DNA of 64,000 nucleotides. Origin: Dethiosulfovibrio peptidovorans DSM 11002 (GTDB taxonomy: Bacteria > Synergistota > Synergistia > Synergistales > Dethiosulfovibrionaceae). The stretch is from contig NZ_ABTR02000001.1 of the NCBI RefSeq assembly GCF_000172975.1, forward strand, positions 2,503,437 to 2,567,436, read 5' to 3'. Shown in pieces: positions 1 to 8,258 of this stretch. A model generated the notes under the pieces. That model made no database searches. It saw only the letters and a program-made list of their open reading frames with translations, and was not told where the DNA came from. The translations under genes were made by a program, and so were the position numbers. The first letter of the stretch is position 1. Each line of letters opens with the position of its first letter.

Positions 1-276
1 GACGTCCACGTCCGTACGTCCCACCAGAGGGGCTAGGACGCCCAACCTCCGGATGGATCTGGTATCAACGACTATAAGCTGGGTTACCTCGTCCATCCTG
101 ATTTTTCTTGGAGTCAGGACGGTCCATCGGTCTCGATGTCTTTTCAGGAAATCCCTGACGTTTCGTTCAGCCGATCCGGAAAAACACGGAACGCCGTCGG
201 GATAGAGTTTCCCGGCGGCGATCATGCTGGCGAGTGAGTCGAAGTCGCTGCCGACGTGACTGGTGATAACCTTCAA
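1..276 (-). CDS. DHH/CBS-type CCA-adding or poly(A) polymerase family protein, N-terminal part
   Basis: Only the first 92 codons are inside the window; the gene runs off the left edge. A TTG start at 276 overlaps the coaE stop by four bases (TTGA). The protein begins KVITSHVGSDFDSLASMIAA and continues with KLYPDG and an IVVDT motif. This is the N-terminal pattern of DHH-family phosphoesterase domains that precede CBS and tRNA nucleotidyltransferase domains in some bacteria. The downstream catalytic domains are not visible, so a different DHH-CBS protein remains possible. It appears to be translationally coupled to coaE in the hypA-hypB-pcrA-coaE run. Confidence 0.68.
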   Translation of the reverse strand, partial: MKVITSHVGSDFDSLASMIAAGKLYPDGVPCFSGSAERNVRDFLKRHRDRWTVLTPRKIRMDEVTQLIVVDTRSIRRLGVLAPLVGRTDVDV

Positions 277-1157
277 AGACAGGCCTCGCAGAGAGCCTCT
301 CTGAAAGACAGGCTGGCCCTTAGGACATCGGCTACGGCGAGAGGAGTCGGCTCCTTCTTTATGATCTCCGAAGCCACTCGGGATATCTTCGGCACCAGAG
401 GTGCCAAGGTGTAGAACTGAATCTCCCAGTTATCCGTGAGAAACTGGTCGTATCTGGAATAGGCCGTCTCCAGGGAGACCAGGTTGGCCTGGTAGGCCAG
501 TTTTTTGCCGAGGATGCCCGATATAAGCTGTCTGGCCTGTTTTTTGAAGGCGCATTGGATCTTGACCGTGCATATAGACGACATCCGAAGCATCTTCTCG
601 CCGTGGGACTTCAGGATCTCCTTCAGTTCATCCAGGGATCCGTTGTTACTGATCACCAGATCCGCCATGGATTTTTTCTCCTCAGAGGAGGTGAGGAACC
701 TCTCTCTCCTGTCCAACTCGTCTCCGTTCAGGCCTCTCAAGGAGTTTCTCGCAACCCTGTTTTCCGGAGACGCCGTCACGTAAAGAGTCATATCGCACCA
801 ATAGGGAACGTCGGACTCGAAAAGCAATGGGATCTCAACCACCACCCAGCCCCGTTCCGCCGAAAGCCCGGAGGCCATCTCTCTGCGGACCATGGGATGG
901 ATGAGTTGGCAAAGCCAACGATATTCCTTCTCTTCTCCGAAAAAACGCTCCGCAACTGCGGAGGGGGAGATTTTTCCGTCTTCGTTCAAGACGGAGTCGC
1001 CCCATCTGTCTCGGGCCGCGTCCACAAGCTCCCTTTGGTTCCAAAGCCTACGGACTATTTGATCCGCGTCTATGACCCTGGCACCCATGTTGCCCAAGAT
1101 GGAGGCCACAGTGGACTTACCGGCGCCGATATCCCCGGTAATTCCCAAAACGAACAT
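273..1157 (-). CDS. coaE: Dephospho-CoA kinase with a C-terminal CutA-like extension
   Basis: Phosphorylates the 3'-hydroxyl of dephospho-CoA, the last step of coenzyme A synthesis, in the cytoplasm. The P-loop GDIGAGKS is at residues 8-15, followed by VIDAD (about 28-32), the IHPMVRR segment (about 86-92) and EIPLLFES, all typical of CoaE. The kinase should end near residue 190, but the protein has 294 residues. The extra 100 residues (ICTVKIQCAFKKQARQLISG onward) follow the pattern of the CutA fold: a short strand, Cys, an Ala-rich helix and a late ExxxKxxP region. The CutA match is an inference from pattern only. The start overlaps the pcrA end by 41 bases. The ATG directly before the P-loop strand leaves little doubt about the start. 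Confidence 0.9.
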   Translation of the reverse strand: MFVLGITGDIGAGKSTVASILGNMGARVIDADQIVRRLWNQRELVDAARDRWGDSVLNEDGKISPSAVAERFFGEEKEYRWLCQLIHPMVRREMASGLSAERGWVVVEIPLLFESDVPYWCDMTLYVTASPENRVARNSLRGLNGDELDRRERFLTSSEEKKSMADLVISNNGSLDELKEILKSHGEKMLRMSSICTVKIQCAFKKQARQLISGILGKKLAYQANLVSLETAYSRYDQFLTDNWEIQFYTLAPLVPKISRVASEIIKKEPTPLAVADVLRASLSFREALCEACL

Positions 1158-3087
1158 GATTAGGTCCCTCCCCTGCTCTGCTCTCTACGACCCGGTAGTT
1201 CTCGGGTATCTCCCATATGAATCGGGAAACGTCGTTATTCATCACGGAACCGAAAAGACGCCTAAACCGAGACGAGGTCAGATACAGCCTCTCTTCGGCT
1301 CTGGTCATTCCAACGTAACAAAGCCTTCGTTCCTCCTCCAGTTCGTCTCTTCCTCCGTCCAGGGATCTTCCGTGAGGAAAGATTCCATCCTCCATGCCAA
1401 CAATGAATACCACTGGAAATTCCAGTCCCTTGGCGGCGTGGAGAGAGGACAGGCTGATACCATCAGGTATGTCGTCTACCTCTTGGTCGGTATAAAGAGC
1501 GATCTCAGCCAGGACGTCCTCAAGGCTCTCGGACCCGGGAGATATGGAGGTAAGTTCCATGACGTTTTCCCTGCGTTCCTCGAATTGATCGGGGTACCCC
1601 TTCTCCAGATAGGATCCGTAACCTATAACGTCCATTATATACTCAACGGCACGGTTCAAATCGGAGCCTATGTCTATCAGCGATATCATATGCCGGGCCA
1701 GATCCCTTATGCCCTTATCGCCCTTTCCCCTGAGACCGCAACCTCCGTCCGCTATGCGACACCAGGTCGTCCTGGCTTCGGAGGCGTGGGTCGAGAGATA
1801 GGATTCCACCGACTCCAATCCCTTTGCACCCAGTCCTCTCGGGGGGACGTTGGCCACCCTCGCCAAAGCACTGGCGTCTCTGGGGTTCACTGCTAGACGA
1901 AGGTAGGAGATGGCGTCTTTTATCTCTTTTCTGTCGTAGAAAGCGGTGCCCTTGACGACTCTGTAAGGGAGTCCTCTTTTTACGAACTCCTGTTCGAAGT
2001 TTCTGCTAAGGGCGTTCATCCGGTAAAGCACCGCCATATCGGTATAACGGTATCCAAGGGACAGTAGCTCCTCGACCACGTCGGAAACGTAACGGGCCTC
2101 GGCACGCTCGTCCCCCAAGGTCACAACGTTTATAGGCTCTCCTCCGGAACGGGCTGTCCAGAGCCTCTTTTCCGGGCGGTTTACGTTGTTGCCTATCACG
2201 GAGTTGGCTGCGTCCAGTATGGTCTCGGTCGATCTGTAGTTCTGCTCCAGAAGGATCACCTTCGAGCCGGGAAAATGCCGTTCGAATCCAAGGATAACCG
2301 ACATATCCGCCCCTCTCCATCCGTAGATCGACTGATCCGGGTCCCCTACAGCCATTACGTTAGGAGAGTCTCCGGCCAGAAGGCGAAGGAGAGCAAACTG
2401 GGGACGGTTCACGTCCTGGTATTCGTCCACCAGTATCCAGTCCAATCTATCCCTCTCTTTTTTCAGTATATCCCGATCGGTGGACATGAGATGAAGCGGC
2501 ATGACGATGAGGTCGTCGAAATCGAAGGCTCCCTGTTCCTTCAGAGATTTGGTGTAGAGGCTGTAGAGCTCCGCCATATCCCCTTCCAGAATAGCTCCGT
2601 CCATGCTAACCGGATCCGAGCCGGTCTTGGCCTTGGATATACATTCCAGGACCCAGGACGGTTCCATCTGAGAGGTGTCCAACTTCATGGCCTTCATGGA
2701 TTTTTTCACCAGGGAAAGCGAGTCGCCTCTGTCGAAGACCACGAAGTTTCGCCTGTATCCCCGAGCCTCCAAGGCGTCTCTGTTTCTGAAGAGCATCTGA
2801 AGCCCGAAGGAGTGAAAGGTGGAGATCTGACCGTAGGGGTATCCGCCGTCCAGCATGGCGTCTACCCTGTCCTTCATCTCACGGGCGGCCTTGTTGGTGA
2901 AGGTAACGGCCAGGATCCGCCAGGGGGGAACCGACCGCTCCGCCACCAGCCAGGCCAGCTTGCTAGTCAGGACCCTGGTCTTGCCGCTTCCGGCTCCGGC
3001 CAAGACGAGAAGGGGGGTCCCCTCGTAGGAGACCGCCTCCCTCTGTCGAGGATTAAGACTCTCTAGGACAGGAGAGTCCTTCGTCAT
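1117..3087 (-). CDS. pcrA: UvrD/PcrA-type 3'-5' DNA helicase
   Basis: Superfamily 1A helicase acting in repair and replication restart. Visible motifs are the Q-motif region LNPRQREAV, Walker A GAGSGKT, motif Ia TFTNKAA, motif II DEYQD, motif III VGDPDQSIYGWRGA, motif IV QNYRST, motif V LHAAKGLEF and motif VI GMTRAEERL. The 656-residue length is a little short for PcrA; it ends soon after motif VI with a basic tail. The ATG at 3087 overlaps the hypB stop as ATGA. An in-frame upstream Met at 3132 was rejected because it lies well inside hypB. Its operon partners are hypA and hypB upstream and coaE downstream. Confidence 0.93.
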   Translation of the reverse strand: MTKDSPVLESLNPRQREAVSYEGTPLLVLAGAGSGKTRVLTSKLAWLVAERSVPPWRILAVTFTNKAAREMKDRVDAMLDGGYPYGQISTFHSFGLQMLFRNRDALEARGYRRNFVVFDRGDSLSLVKKSMKAMKLDTSQMEPSWVLECISKAKTGSDPVSMDGAILEGDMAELYSLYTKSLKEQGAFDFDDLIVMPLHLMSTDRDILKKERDRLDWILVDEYQDVNRPQFALLRLLAGDSPNVMAVGDPDQSIYGWRGADMSVILGFERHFPGSKVILLEQNYRSTETILDAANSVIGNNVNRPEKRLWTARSGGEPINVVTLGDERAEARYVSDVVEELLSLGYRYTDMAVLYRMNALSRNFEQEFVKRGLPYRVVKGTAFYDRKEIKDAISYLRLAVNPRDASALARVANVPPRGLGAKGLESVESYLSTHASEARTTWCRIADGGCGLRGKGDKGIRDLARHMISLIDIGSDLNRAVEYIMDVIGYGSYLEKGYPDQFEERRENVMELTSISPGSESLEDVLAEIALYTDQEVDDIPDGISLSSLHAAKGLEFPVVFIVGMEDGIFPHGRSLDGGRDELEEERRLCYVGMTRAEERLYLTSSRFRRLFGSVMNNDVSRFIWEIPENYRVVESRAGEGPNHVRFGNYRGYRRR

Positions 3088-3746
3088 CCGTTCCTTTTCT
3101 CCTCTAGCCAGCCCCGGAGGATCCGGGACCATTCCTCCAGTCCCTCTCCCTTGACACAGGACATATCCAAACGCTTCGCCTTCGGGTTCAGCTTACCCAC
3201 GTCCCCCCAATAGAGATCCAGGTCGAAAGGCACGTAGGGAAGCAGGTCCGTCTTGGTGAGGACCACGGCGGAAGCCTCGGTGAAAAGCAGAGGGTACTTG
3301 AGGGGTTTGTCTGGTCCCTCCGGCACGGAGGAGATAGCAACCTTGTGATCCTCTCCTATGTCGAACTCGGCGGGACACACCAGGTTACCCACGTTCTCGA
3401 CGAAAATTATGTCCAGTTCGTCCAAAGGCAACTTATCTATGGTGGAGTCCACCCAGTTTGCCTCAAGATGACAACCTCCGTCGGTGTTTATCTGGATCGA
3501 GGGGACACCTGTGGCCTCGATCCTCTTGGCATCCCTGTCGGTGGCGACGTCGCCCTCTATTACTGCCGCTCTGAGGCCGTCCTTGCCCAGGGTTTTCTCC
3601 AGAAGGGTGGTCTTGCCGGAACCGGGAGAACCTATGAGATTGACCATGAGGATTCCCTTCTCCCTCAGACGATCCTTGATCTTCTGAGCGTAGCTGAGGT
3701 CCGCCGCCATAACCGCCTGTTGAACTTCTACTTTTTTCGTAGTCAT
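3084..3746 (-). CDS. hypB: Hydrogenase nickel incorporation GTPase HypB
   Basis: SIMIBI-class GTPase that drives nickel delivery to the [NiFe] hydrogenase large subunit together with HypA. The P-loop GSPGSGKTT is at about residues 39-47, followed by VIEGDVATDRDAKR, the Cys/His-bearing GGCHLEA segment of the G-domain metal site, FVENVGNLVCPAEFD and the guanine specificity motif LTKTDLLP. It has 220 residues. The N-terminal CxxCGC high-affinity nickel site and the His-rich stretch seen in some HypB proteins are absent. A strong GGAGGTG site precedes the ATG, which overlaps the hypA stop (ATGA). The likely client in this window is the mbh large subunit at 36776-38017. Confidence 0.95.
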   Translation of the reverse strand: MTTKKVEVQQAVMAADLSYAQKIKDRLREKGILMVNLIGSPGSGKTTLLEKTLGKDGLRAAVIEGDVATDRDAKRIEATGVPSIQINTDGGCHLEANWVDSTIDKLPLDELDIIFVENVGNLVCPAEFDIGEDHKVAISSVPEGPDKPLKYPLLFTEASAVVLTKTDLLPYVPFDLDLYWGDVGKLNPKAKRLDMSCVKGEGLEEWSRILRGWLEEKRNG

Positions 3747-4090
3747 CGTTCCTGCACCTCCAGGGATTCCAGTTCTAGTTCCATTCCTTGATCCATATCC
3801 ACGTTCGTCCCTCCACAGAAAGGACAGAGATACCCAAGTTCCTCCTCACCCCAGTGGGCTCCGCAGCCCCGGCAGGAAAATTTTATGGGCACCGAGATTA
3901 TAGCAAGTTCCGCCCCCTCCATGGGAGTTCCTTTCACCGATACGTCGAAAGCGAACTTCATGACGTCCGGTATTACCTGACGCATGGCTCCCACCCTGAG
4001 GGTCACCGATTTGACCGAGGACCATCCGTTTTCGTCCACCATCTTTTCTAGGCTTTCCAAAATAGCGCTGACCAGGGACATCTCGTGCAA
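3743..4090 (-). CDS. hypA: Hydrogenase maturation nickel metallochaperone HypA
   Basis: Small nickel-binding zinc protein that hands nickel to HypB and the hydrogenase precursor. It has 115 residues. The start is TTG at 4090, set by GGAGGTGATCGC seven bases upstream and by the conserved MHEMS beginning, in which His2 is the nickel ligand. The structural zinc site is formed by CRGCG (about residues 73-77) and CPFCGG (about 92-97). The coding end overlaps hypB by four bases, so the two maturation proteins are translationally coupled. The remaining hyp genes are not in the window. Confidence 0.94.
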   Translation of the reverse strand: MHEMSLVSAILESLEKMVDENGWSSVKSVTLRVGAMRQVIPDVMKFAFDVSVKGTPMEGAELAIISVPIKFSCRGCGAHWGEEELGYLCPFCGGTNVDMDQGMELELESLEVQER

Positions 4091-4130
4091 GCGATCACCT
4101 CCGCTGAAGCAGATAAAACCATCGCAATTT

Positions 4131-4154
4131 AAAAAGGGGCCCCTAGGGCCCCTC
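4131..4154 (-). terminator. Rho-independent terminator after hpf
   Basis: Read on the minus strand, a GC-only stem of GGGGCCC and GGGCCCC with a TAG loop is followed by five Ts. It lies just past the hpf stop and before the hypA start. Confidence 0.85.
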
Positions 4155-4169
4155 CGGTAAGGTTCAAAT

Positions 4170-4718
4170 CTAGTCCGTAGGTTCCAACAGGCCGTATCCG
4201 CCGGACTTTCTCTTGTAGACTACGTTCATGGAACCGCTCTCGACATTGGAAAAAATGAAGAACGAATGTCCCAAAAGATCCATTTGCATACAGGCCTCCT
4301 CTGCGCTCATGGGCCTGAGGGGGAACTTCTTGACCTTAACGATCTTCTCGTCCTTTTCCTCCACCGCCGGCTTCGACATATCCGCCAGAATCTCGTCTAT
4401 GTTGAACGACACGTCGTGAGTCTTAAGCTGAACTCTATCGACAAGATACTTCTTATGCCTGCGTATGCGCCTCTCAAGATTCTTGAGGGCTATATCGAAG
4501 GCCTTTCTCAGATCCGAATCCCTCTCCTCTCCCCTCATGATGACGCCGTTGACGTTGGAGGTCACCTCGACGGTGTGAATACCCCGACTGAGATTGAGGA
4601 CGATCTGGTTATCAAGGATCTTGGGGAAGAATTTCTCCAGTTTGGAGAGCTTCCTCTCCATGTATTCCTTCAGTTCGTCCGCCAGTTCCACGTTGCGAGT
4701 AACAAAACGAATGTCCAT
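4170..4718 (-). CDS. hpf: Ribosome hibernation promoting factor, long form
   Basis: Binds the 30S decoding region of idle ribosomes and, in the long form, promotes 100S dimers through its C-terminal domain. The N-terminal S30AE/RaiA domain spans about residues 1-105 (MDIRFVTRNVELADELKEYM, then a basic RRIRRHKKYLVDR stretch). A linker leads to the C-terminal dimerisation domain from about residue 125 (VKVKKFPLRPMSAEEACMQM to the end). The 182-residue length fits the long form. The start at 4718 is fixed by GGAGG eleven bases upstream; an in-frame Met at 4775 lacks a site. A TTGACG/TATATA promoter lies about 100 bases upstream, and its own terminator makes it monocistronic. Confidence 0.95.
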   Translation of the reverse strand: MDIRFVTRNVELADELKEYMERKLSKLEKFFPKILDNQIVLNLSRGIHTVEVTSNVNGVIMRGEERDSDLRKAFDIALKNLERRIRRHKKYLVDRVQLKTHDVSFNIDEILADMSKPAVEEKDEKIVKVKKFPLRPMSAEEACMQMDLLGHSFFIFSNVESGSMNVVYKRKSGGYGLLEPTD

Positions 4719-4807
4719 TCTATTTCCTCCCTTCCTCCAACAGGTGCGCCTATCTACGCAATCGTATTTTAACACCTGTCCTCACATCTCTGCAACCGAT
4801 GGAGGTT

Positions 4808-4835
4808 TATATAAAGTATAAACGACTTTCGTCAA
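4808..4835 (-). promoter_or_regulatory. Sigma70-type promoter for hpf
   Basis: On the minus strand, TTGACG (4830-4835) and TATATA (4808-4813) are separated by 16 bases. The leader to the hpf start at 4718 would be about 80 bases. Confidence 0.65.
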
Positions 4836-4928
4836 AAGAACGAGACCGCTGTAGCTTTTCCTCGTTTTTTTTGTTTAAATGGCTGTACGCGATTATGGAA
4901 CGACAAATAATCTAAGGAGATGAGCGGA

Positions 4929-6119
4929 ATGGTTCTTTCTGAAAGGGCACGAACGCTTGAACCTTCGGCCACACTGGCCGTGGTTGCCAAGGCCAAGGCG
5001 ATGAAGAGGGAGGGTAAGCCCGTAATTTCCTTCGGTGCCGGAGAGCCGGACTTCAACTCGCCCGAGTCCGCCCTCAAGTACGCAGTAGAGGCGATGGAAA
5101 AAGGTTACACCCACTATACTCCAGGAACGGGAATACCGGAGCTCAAGGAGGCCGTGTGTTCCTACTACTCCAGGAGGTTCGGTCTGGAGTACGCCCCGGG
5201 AGACGTGGTCGTAGGAGCGGGAGCCAAGATACTTCTCTACGAGGCCCTCAGCTGTCTGGTCGACCCAGGAGACGAGGTCATAGTGTTTGCTCCCGCCTGG
5301 GTCAGCTACGTGGAACAGATCCGCCTATGCGGGGGTAAAGAAATCATAGTGGACACTTCCGAGACCAGCTCCATACCGGACCTGAACGAGGTAAAACGAG
5401 TGATATCGGACAAGACGAAATGTATGATGATAAATTCGCCTAACAACCCCACCGGCGCCGTCTACGACGAGGAGACCCTTAAGGGATTGGCCTCCATCGC
5501 TGTGGAAAAAGACATAGTCATAATATACGACGAAATATACGAACAGCTGGTCTACGGCGATGCCGCTCACCATCAGATAGTTGCACTGGCTCCGGAGGTC
5601 CGGGATCATACGATAATCATAAACGGGGTCAGCAAGGCCTACGCCATGACGGGATGGAGAATAGGCTACGCCCTGGGACCGTCCGAACTGATGGCCAAGG
5701 TGGGAGCGGTGCAGGGACACCTCACGTCCAACCCCTGCTCCATAGCTCAGTACGCCGCCCTCGGAGCCCTGAAGGAAGCCGACGACGATATCGTAAAAAT
5801 GCACGGTCACTTTTCCGATAGAAGAGACCTCATCCTCAAGCTCCTCGGAGATGTACCTCTGATCGAGTTCGTAGAGCCTCAGGGAGCTTTTTACGTTCTG
5901 GTCAACGTTAAAAAAGCCCTGGGCAAAAGCAGCGACGGAGAGAAACTGACCGACGACGTCCACTTCTGCCAGAAATTGCTGGACAAGTCATATGTGGCGA
6001 TGGTTCCGGGCAGCGCCTTCTTTGCGCCGGGCCACATAAGGGTGTCCTACTCCAACTCGACGGAGGAGATCGTCGAGGGAATTAAACGACTCAAGGAGTT
6101 CATAGAGAAGCTGAGTTAA
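4929..6119 (+). CDS. Class I pyridoxal-phosphate aminotransferase (aspartate aminotransferase type)
   Basis: Transfers amino groups between an amino acid and a 2-oxo acid in the cytoplasm. The fold I signature is complete: GAGEPDFNSP near residue 40, the YTPGTGIPELKEA region, NSPNNPTGAVY (about 170), YDEIYEQLVYG, and the Schiff-base lysine in GVSKAYAMTGWRIGY (about 235). The C-terminal substrate-carboxylate Arg lies in FAPGHIRVSYS. The start at 4929 is preferred over the ATG at 4920 because AAGGAG abuts 4920 but is nine bases from 4929. Length is 396 residues. The exact substrate cannot be read from sequence; aspartate, aromatic and alanine members share these motifs. It is transcribed alone, away from hpf. 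Confidence 0.9.
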   Translation: MVLSERARTLEPSATLAVVAKAKAMKREGKPVISFGAGEPDFNSPESALKYAVEAMEKGYTHYTPGTGIPELKEAVCSYYSRRFGLEYAPGDVVVGAGAKILLYEALSCLVDPGDEVIVFAPAWVSYVEQIRLCGGKEIIVDTSETSSIPDLNEVKRVISDKTKCMMINSPNNPTGAVYDEETLKGLASIAVEKDIVIIYDEIYEQLVYGDAAHHQIVALAPEVRDHTIIINGVSKAYAMTGWRIGYALGPSELMAKVGAVQGHLTSNPCSIAQYAALGALKEADDDIVKMHGHFSDRRDLILKLLGDVPLIEFVEPQGAFYVLVNVKKALGKSSDGEKLTDDVHFCQKLLDKSYVAMVPGSAFFAPGHIRVSYSNSTEEIVEGIKRLKEFIEKLS

Positions 6120-6138
6120 ACGATATTATGTACCATCA

Positions 6139-6164
6139 ACGGGGTCCTTCGATAAGGACCCCGT
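6139..6164 (+). terminator. Terminator after the aminotransferase gene, probably bidirectional
   Basis: An 11-bp stem, ACGGGGTCCTT paired with AAGGACCCCGT around a CGAT loop, is followed by a T-rich TTACTTT. On the other strand it ends the mntP transcript. Confidence 0.8.
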
Positions 6165-6173
6165 TTACTTTAC

Positions 6174-6740
6174 CTATATCCAGTTCATATGGCTTGCCAA
6201 TATCTCCAGACCTATGAGACAGAGACAAAGGCCTCCCAACATCTCCGCTCTGTGTCCAGTGGCGCTTCCCAGGCGGCACCCGGCCATCGCTCCGAAGACG
6301 GAAAGAAGGTAGGTTATAACCCCGGCAACTAGGGCCAAAGGCATGACGGAGTCCCCTAAAGTGGCTGTGGAAAAACCGACCGCCATGGCGTCGATGGAGG
6401 TAGCCACGGCCAATCCCAGCAGGACCCTGGTCTTGGCCGTGTCCAGACCAGAGCAGTCTTTGTCTGGCTTGATAGACTCGAATATCATGTTCCCTCCGAC
6501 AAACCAGAGAAGACCGGCGGCTATCCAATGATCCCAGGCCGACACGAAGGACACGGCGGTGGCTCCCAAGACCCCGCCCAACAGGGGCATGGCAAACTGA
6601 AAAAAACCGAAGATAGAGGCCATCCGGAGGATCTGCCTTACCGGCATGCCGCACCGACAGGCCCCGGCACCTAAAGAGACCGAAAAAGCGTCCATCGCCA
6701 GAGCGGACGCCGTAGCTACGACCACATCCATCTCGGCCAT
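6174..6740 (-). CDS. mntP: Manganese efflux pump MntP
   Basis: Six-helix inner-membrane exporter that lowers cytoplasmic manganese. The 188-residue protein shows the two MntP half-repeats, each with a conserved acidic motif: MDAFSVSLGAG in the first helix and SIDAMAVGFSTA in the fourth. Hydrophobic segments are spaced as in the family. ATG 6740 gives MAEMD; the next ATG at 6731 is nine bases from a GGTGG and could be the real start. The gene follows the small exported protein at 6754-7101 by 13 bases. No yybP-ykoY manganese riboswitch was found upstream. Confidence 0.88.
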   Translation of the reverse strand: MAEMDVVVATASALAMDAFSVSLGAGACRCGMPVRQILRMASIFGFFQFAMPLLGGVLGATAVSFVSAWDHWIAAGLLWFVGGNMIFESIKPDKDCSGLDTAKTRVLLGLAVATSIDAMAVGFSTATLGDSVMPLALVAGVITYLLSVFGAMAGCRLGSATGHRAEMLGGLCLCLIGLEILASHMNWI

Positions 6741-6753
6741 CCACCGTTACCGT

Positions 6754-7101
6754 TCAATTAACGGACCAGACGAGCTTCACCGCCTCGCCGAGATTTTCCC
6801 CCCGTTCTATAGGCCCGTAGACCCTGAGGGATTTTTTGGGAGGGATACCGACGTCGAACACGGCTACTCCGAGATCTTCCCCCCCAGCTCCCTGAAAGAC
6901 TACCTTTGCCTTCAGGGGCTGAAAGAGCTCGCCGTCGTTTTTCACAGTCAGATATAGACGTTTCCACTTTATATGAGGCTTGCTCCAGGACAGGTTGAAA
7001 TAACCGTCTACCTTACCCGAACCTGGCAAGGCCGCCCAGGCCGTCCCTATCGAAGCTAAAGCCAGCAATATAGCCGAAAAGAGCGCAAGATACTTTTTCA
7101 T
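6754..7101 (-). CDS. Small exported protein of unknown function
   Basis: A 115-residue protein with a clear signal peptide: MKKYLALF, a hydrophobic stretch and an Ala-x-Ala-like cleavage region near residue 23 (GTAWAALP). The mature part of about 90 residues looks beta-rich (KRLYLTVKNDGELFQPLKAK, VAVFDVGIPPKKSLRVYG) and lacks cysteines, which resembles small Ig-like or FxLYD-type periplasmic domains. That resemblance is an inference. It lies 13 bases upstream of mntP on the same strand and 22 bases downstream of the hydroxyacid dehydrogenase, so it is probably part of one transcript with both. I do not recognise a named family. Confidence 0.75.
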   Translation of the reverse strand: MKKYLALFSAILLALASIGTAWAALPGSGKVDGYFNLSWSKPHIKWKRLYLTVKNDGELFQPLKAKVVFQGAGGEDLGVAVFDVGIPPKKSLRVYGPIERGENLGEAVKLVWSVN

Positions 7102-7123
7102 CGAACTCCCCCTATAGACGATA

Positions 7124-8080
7124 TCAATTCACCGGATTTCTCGGTTCCTTTCCTTCCAGCACGTCCAGCATGTTGGACGCGGCCATTGTAGCCATGGCAT
7201 CCCTTGCCTCCCTGGTGGCGCTGCCTATGTGGGGCAACATTACCACGTTTTCAAGCGACAGGAGGGGGTCCTCCAACGATATCGGCTCTTCGTCGTAGAC
7301 GTCTAAACCGGCGGCACCGATGACCCCGTCTCTGAGGGACTCGTAGAGCGACGTCTGGTCCACCACAGGGCCTCTGGATGTGTTTACCAGAACCGCATCC
7401 GGCTTCATCCTCTCCAGCTCTTTCTTCCCGATAAGCCCTCTCGTACGATCGTTCAGAGGGCAATGGAGGCTCAGGTAGTCACTTTTTTCCAGGATCTCTT
7501 CAAATGAGACCCATCTGGGGCCGTCGCCCTGATCCGTCGCAGGACCTCCCGAAGGGGTGTGATAGATTACCTTCATGCCGAATCCGGATGCCCTTCGAGC
7601 CACGGCCTTCCCTATTCGGCCAAACCCTATCAAACCCAGGGTCTTGCCGAATATCTCCCGCCCCAACAACATGGTGGGATGCCAACAGGTCCATTTTCCG
7701 GAACGAAGATATCTCTCCGCCTCGGTGAACCTGCGGGACGCCGCCACGAGCAACCCGAAGGCTATGTCGGCGGTGGCCTCCGTCAGAACTCCAGGAGTGT
7801 TCGTTATCTTCACCCCTCTCGAAGTGGCCTCCTCCACGTCGACGTTGTTGTAGCCTACCGCGTAGTTGCTGACCACCTTAACATTCGGGGCGTTGTCGAA
7901 GAACTCCGAGTCCACCTTTTCGGTCAACATGGTTATAACTCCGTCCACGTCGGATATCTCCTTCAAAAGCAGATCCCTCGGAACCGGTCCGTCTCCATCC
8001 CAACACCGATATTCTACTTTTCCATTCAATAAATTTAAACCGGCCTCCGGAATTTTATGGCACACATAGACTTTATTCAT
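7124..8080 (-). CDS. D-2-hydroxyacid dehydrogenase (glyoxylate/hydroxypyruvate reductase type)
   Basis: NAD(P)H-dependent oxidoreductase of 318 residues. The substrate-binding part begins VYVCHKIPEAGLNLL. The nucleotide site is GLIGFGRIGKAVARR (about residue 150), and catalytic residues sit in NTSRGPVVD (Arg), DEEP (Glu) and the late LPHIGSATREAR (His). VSNYAVGYNNVDV near residue 75 is the family signature after the hinge. The start at 8080 is set by AGGAGG nine bases upstream; the longer in-frame reading from 8098 has no site. Glyoxylate or hydroxypyruvate is the usual substrate of this subgroup, but a phenyl- or indole-pyruvate reductase role cannot be excluded in a peptide fermenter. Confidence 0.88.
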   Translation of the reverse strand: MNKVYVCHKIPEAGLNLLNGKVEYRCWDGDGPVPRDLLLKEISDVDGVITMLTEKVDSEFFDNAPNVKVVSNYAVGYNNVDVEEATSRGVKITNTPGVLTEATADIAFGLLVAASRRFTEAERYLRSGKWTCWHPTMLLGREIFGKTLGLIGFGRIGKAVARRASGFGMKVIYHTPSGGPATDQGDGPRWVSFEEILEKSDYLSLHCPLNDRTRGLIGKKELERMKPDAVLVNTSRGPVVDQTSLYESLRDGVIGAAGLDVYDEEPISLEDPLLSLENVVMLPHIGSATREARDAMATMAASNMLDVLEGKEPRNPVN

Positions 8081-8177
8081 GGTATTCCTCCTTTTCAACA
8101 GAGCCTCTCAAAGGTATCATAAGACGATTCGGAGAGAAAGCATTTAAAATCCTGATCCCCTATGACAGGGTATCTCG

Positions 8178-8206
8178 TTGAAATGCTTTCAAACCAGGTC
8201 TATACT
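8178..8206 (+). promoter_or_regulatory. Promoter of the adenine permease-deaminase operon
   Basis: TTGAAA (8178-8183) and TATACT (8201-8206) with a 17-base spacer. It falls inside a possible longer reading of the permease and so supports the GTG start at 8259. No purine riboswitch core was found in the short leader. Confidence 0.8.
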
Positions 8207-8258
8207 TACATTATATTCTTTAAGTAAAGACATCTTCATTATTTCAGGAGGGATCATC

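Noticed and set aside
6741..7123. yybP-ykoY manganese riboswitch before mntP
   Set aside because: The region is occupied by the small exported protein gene and no motif was found.
8081..8258. Purine riboswitch before the adenine permease
   Set aside because: No conserved core or paired loops; after the promoter only about 45 bases remain before the start codon.
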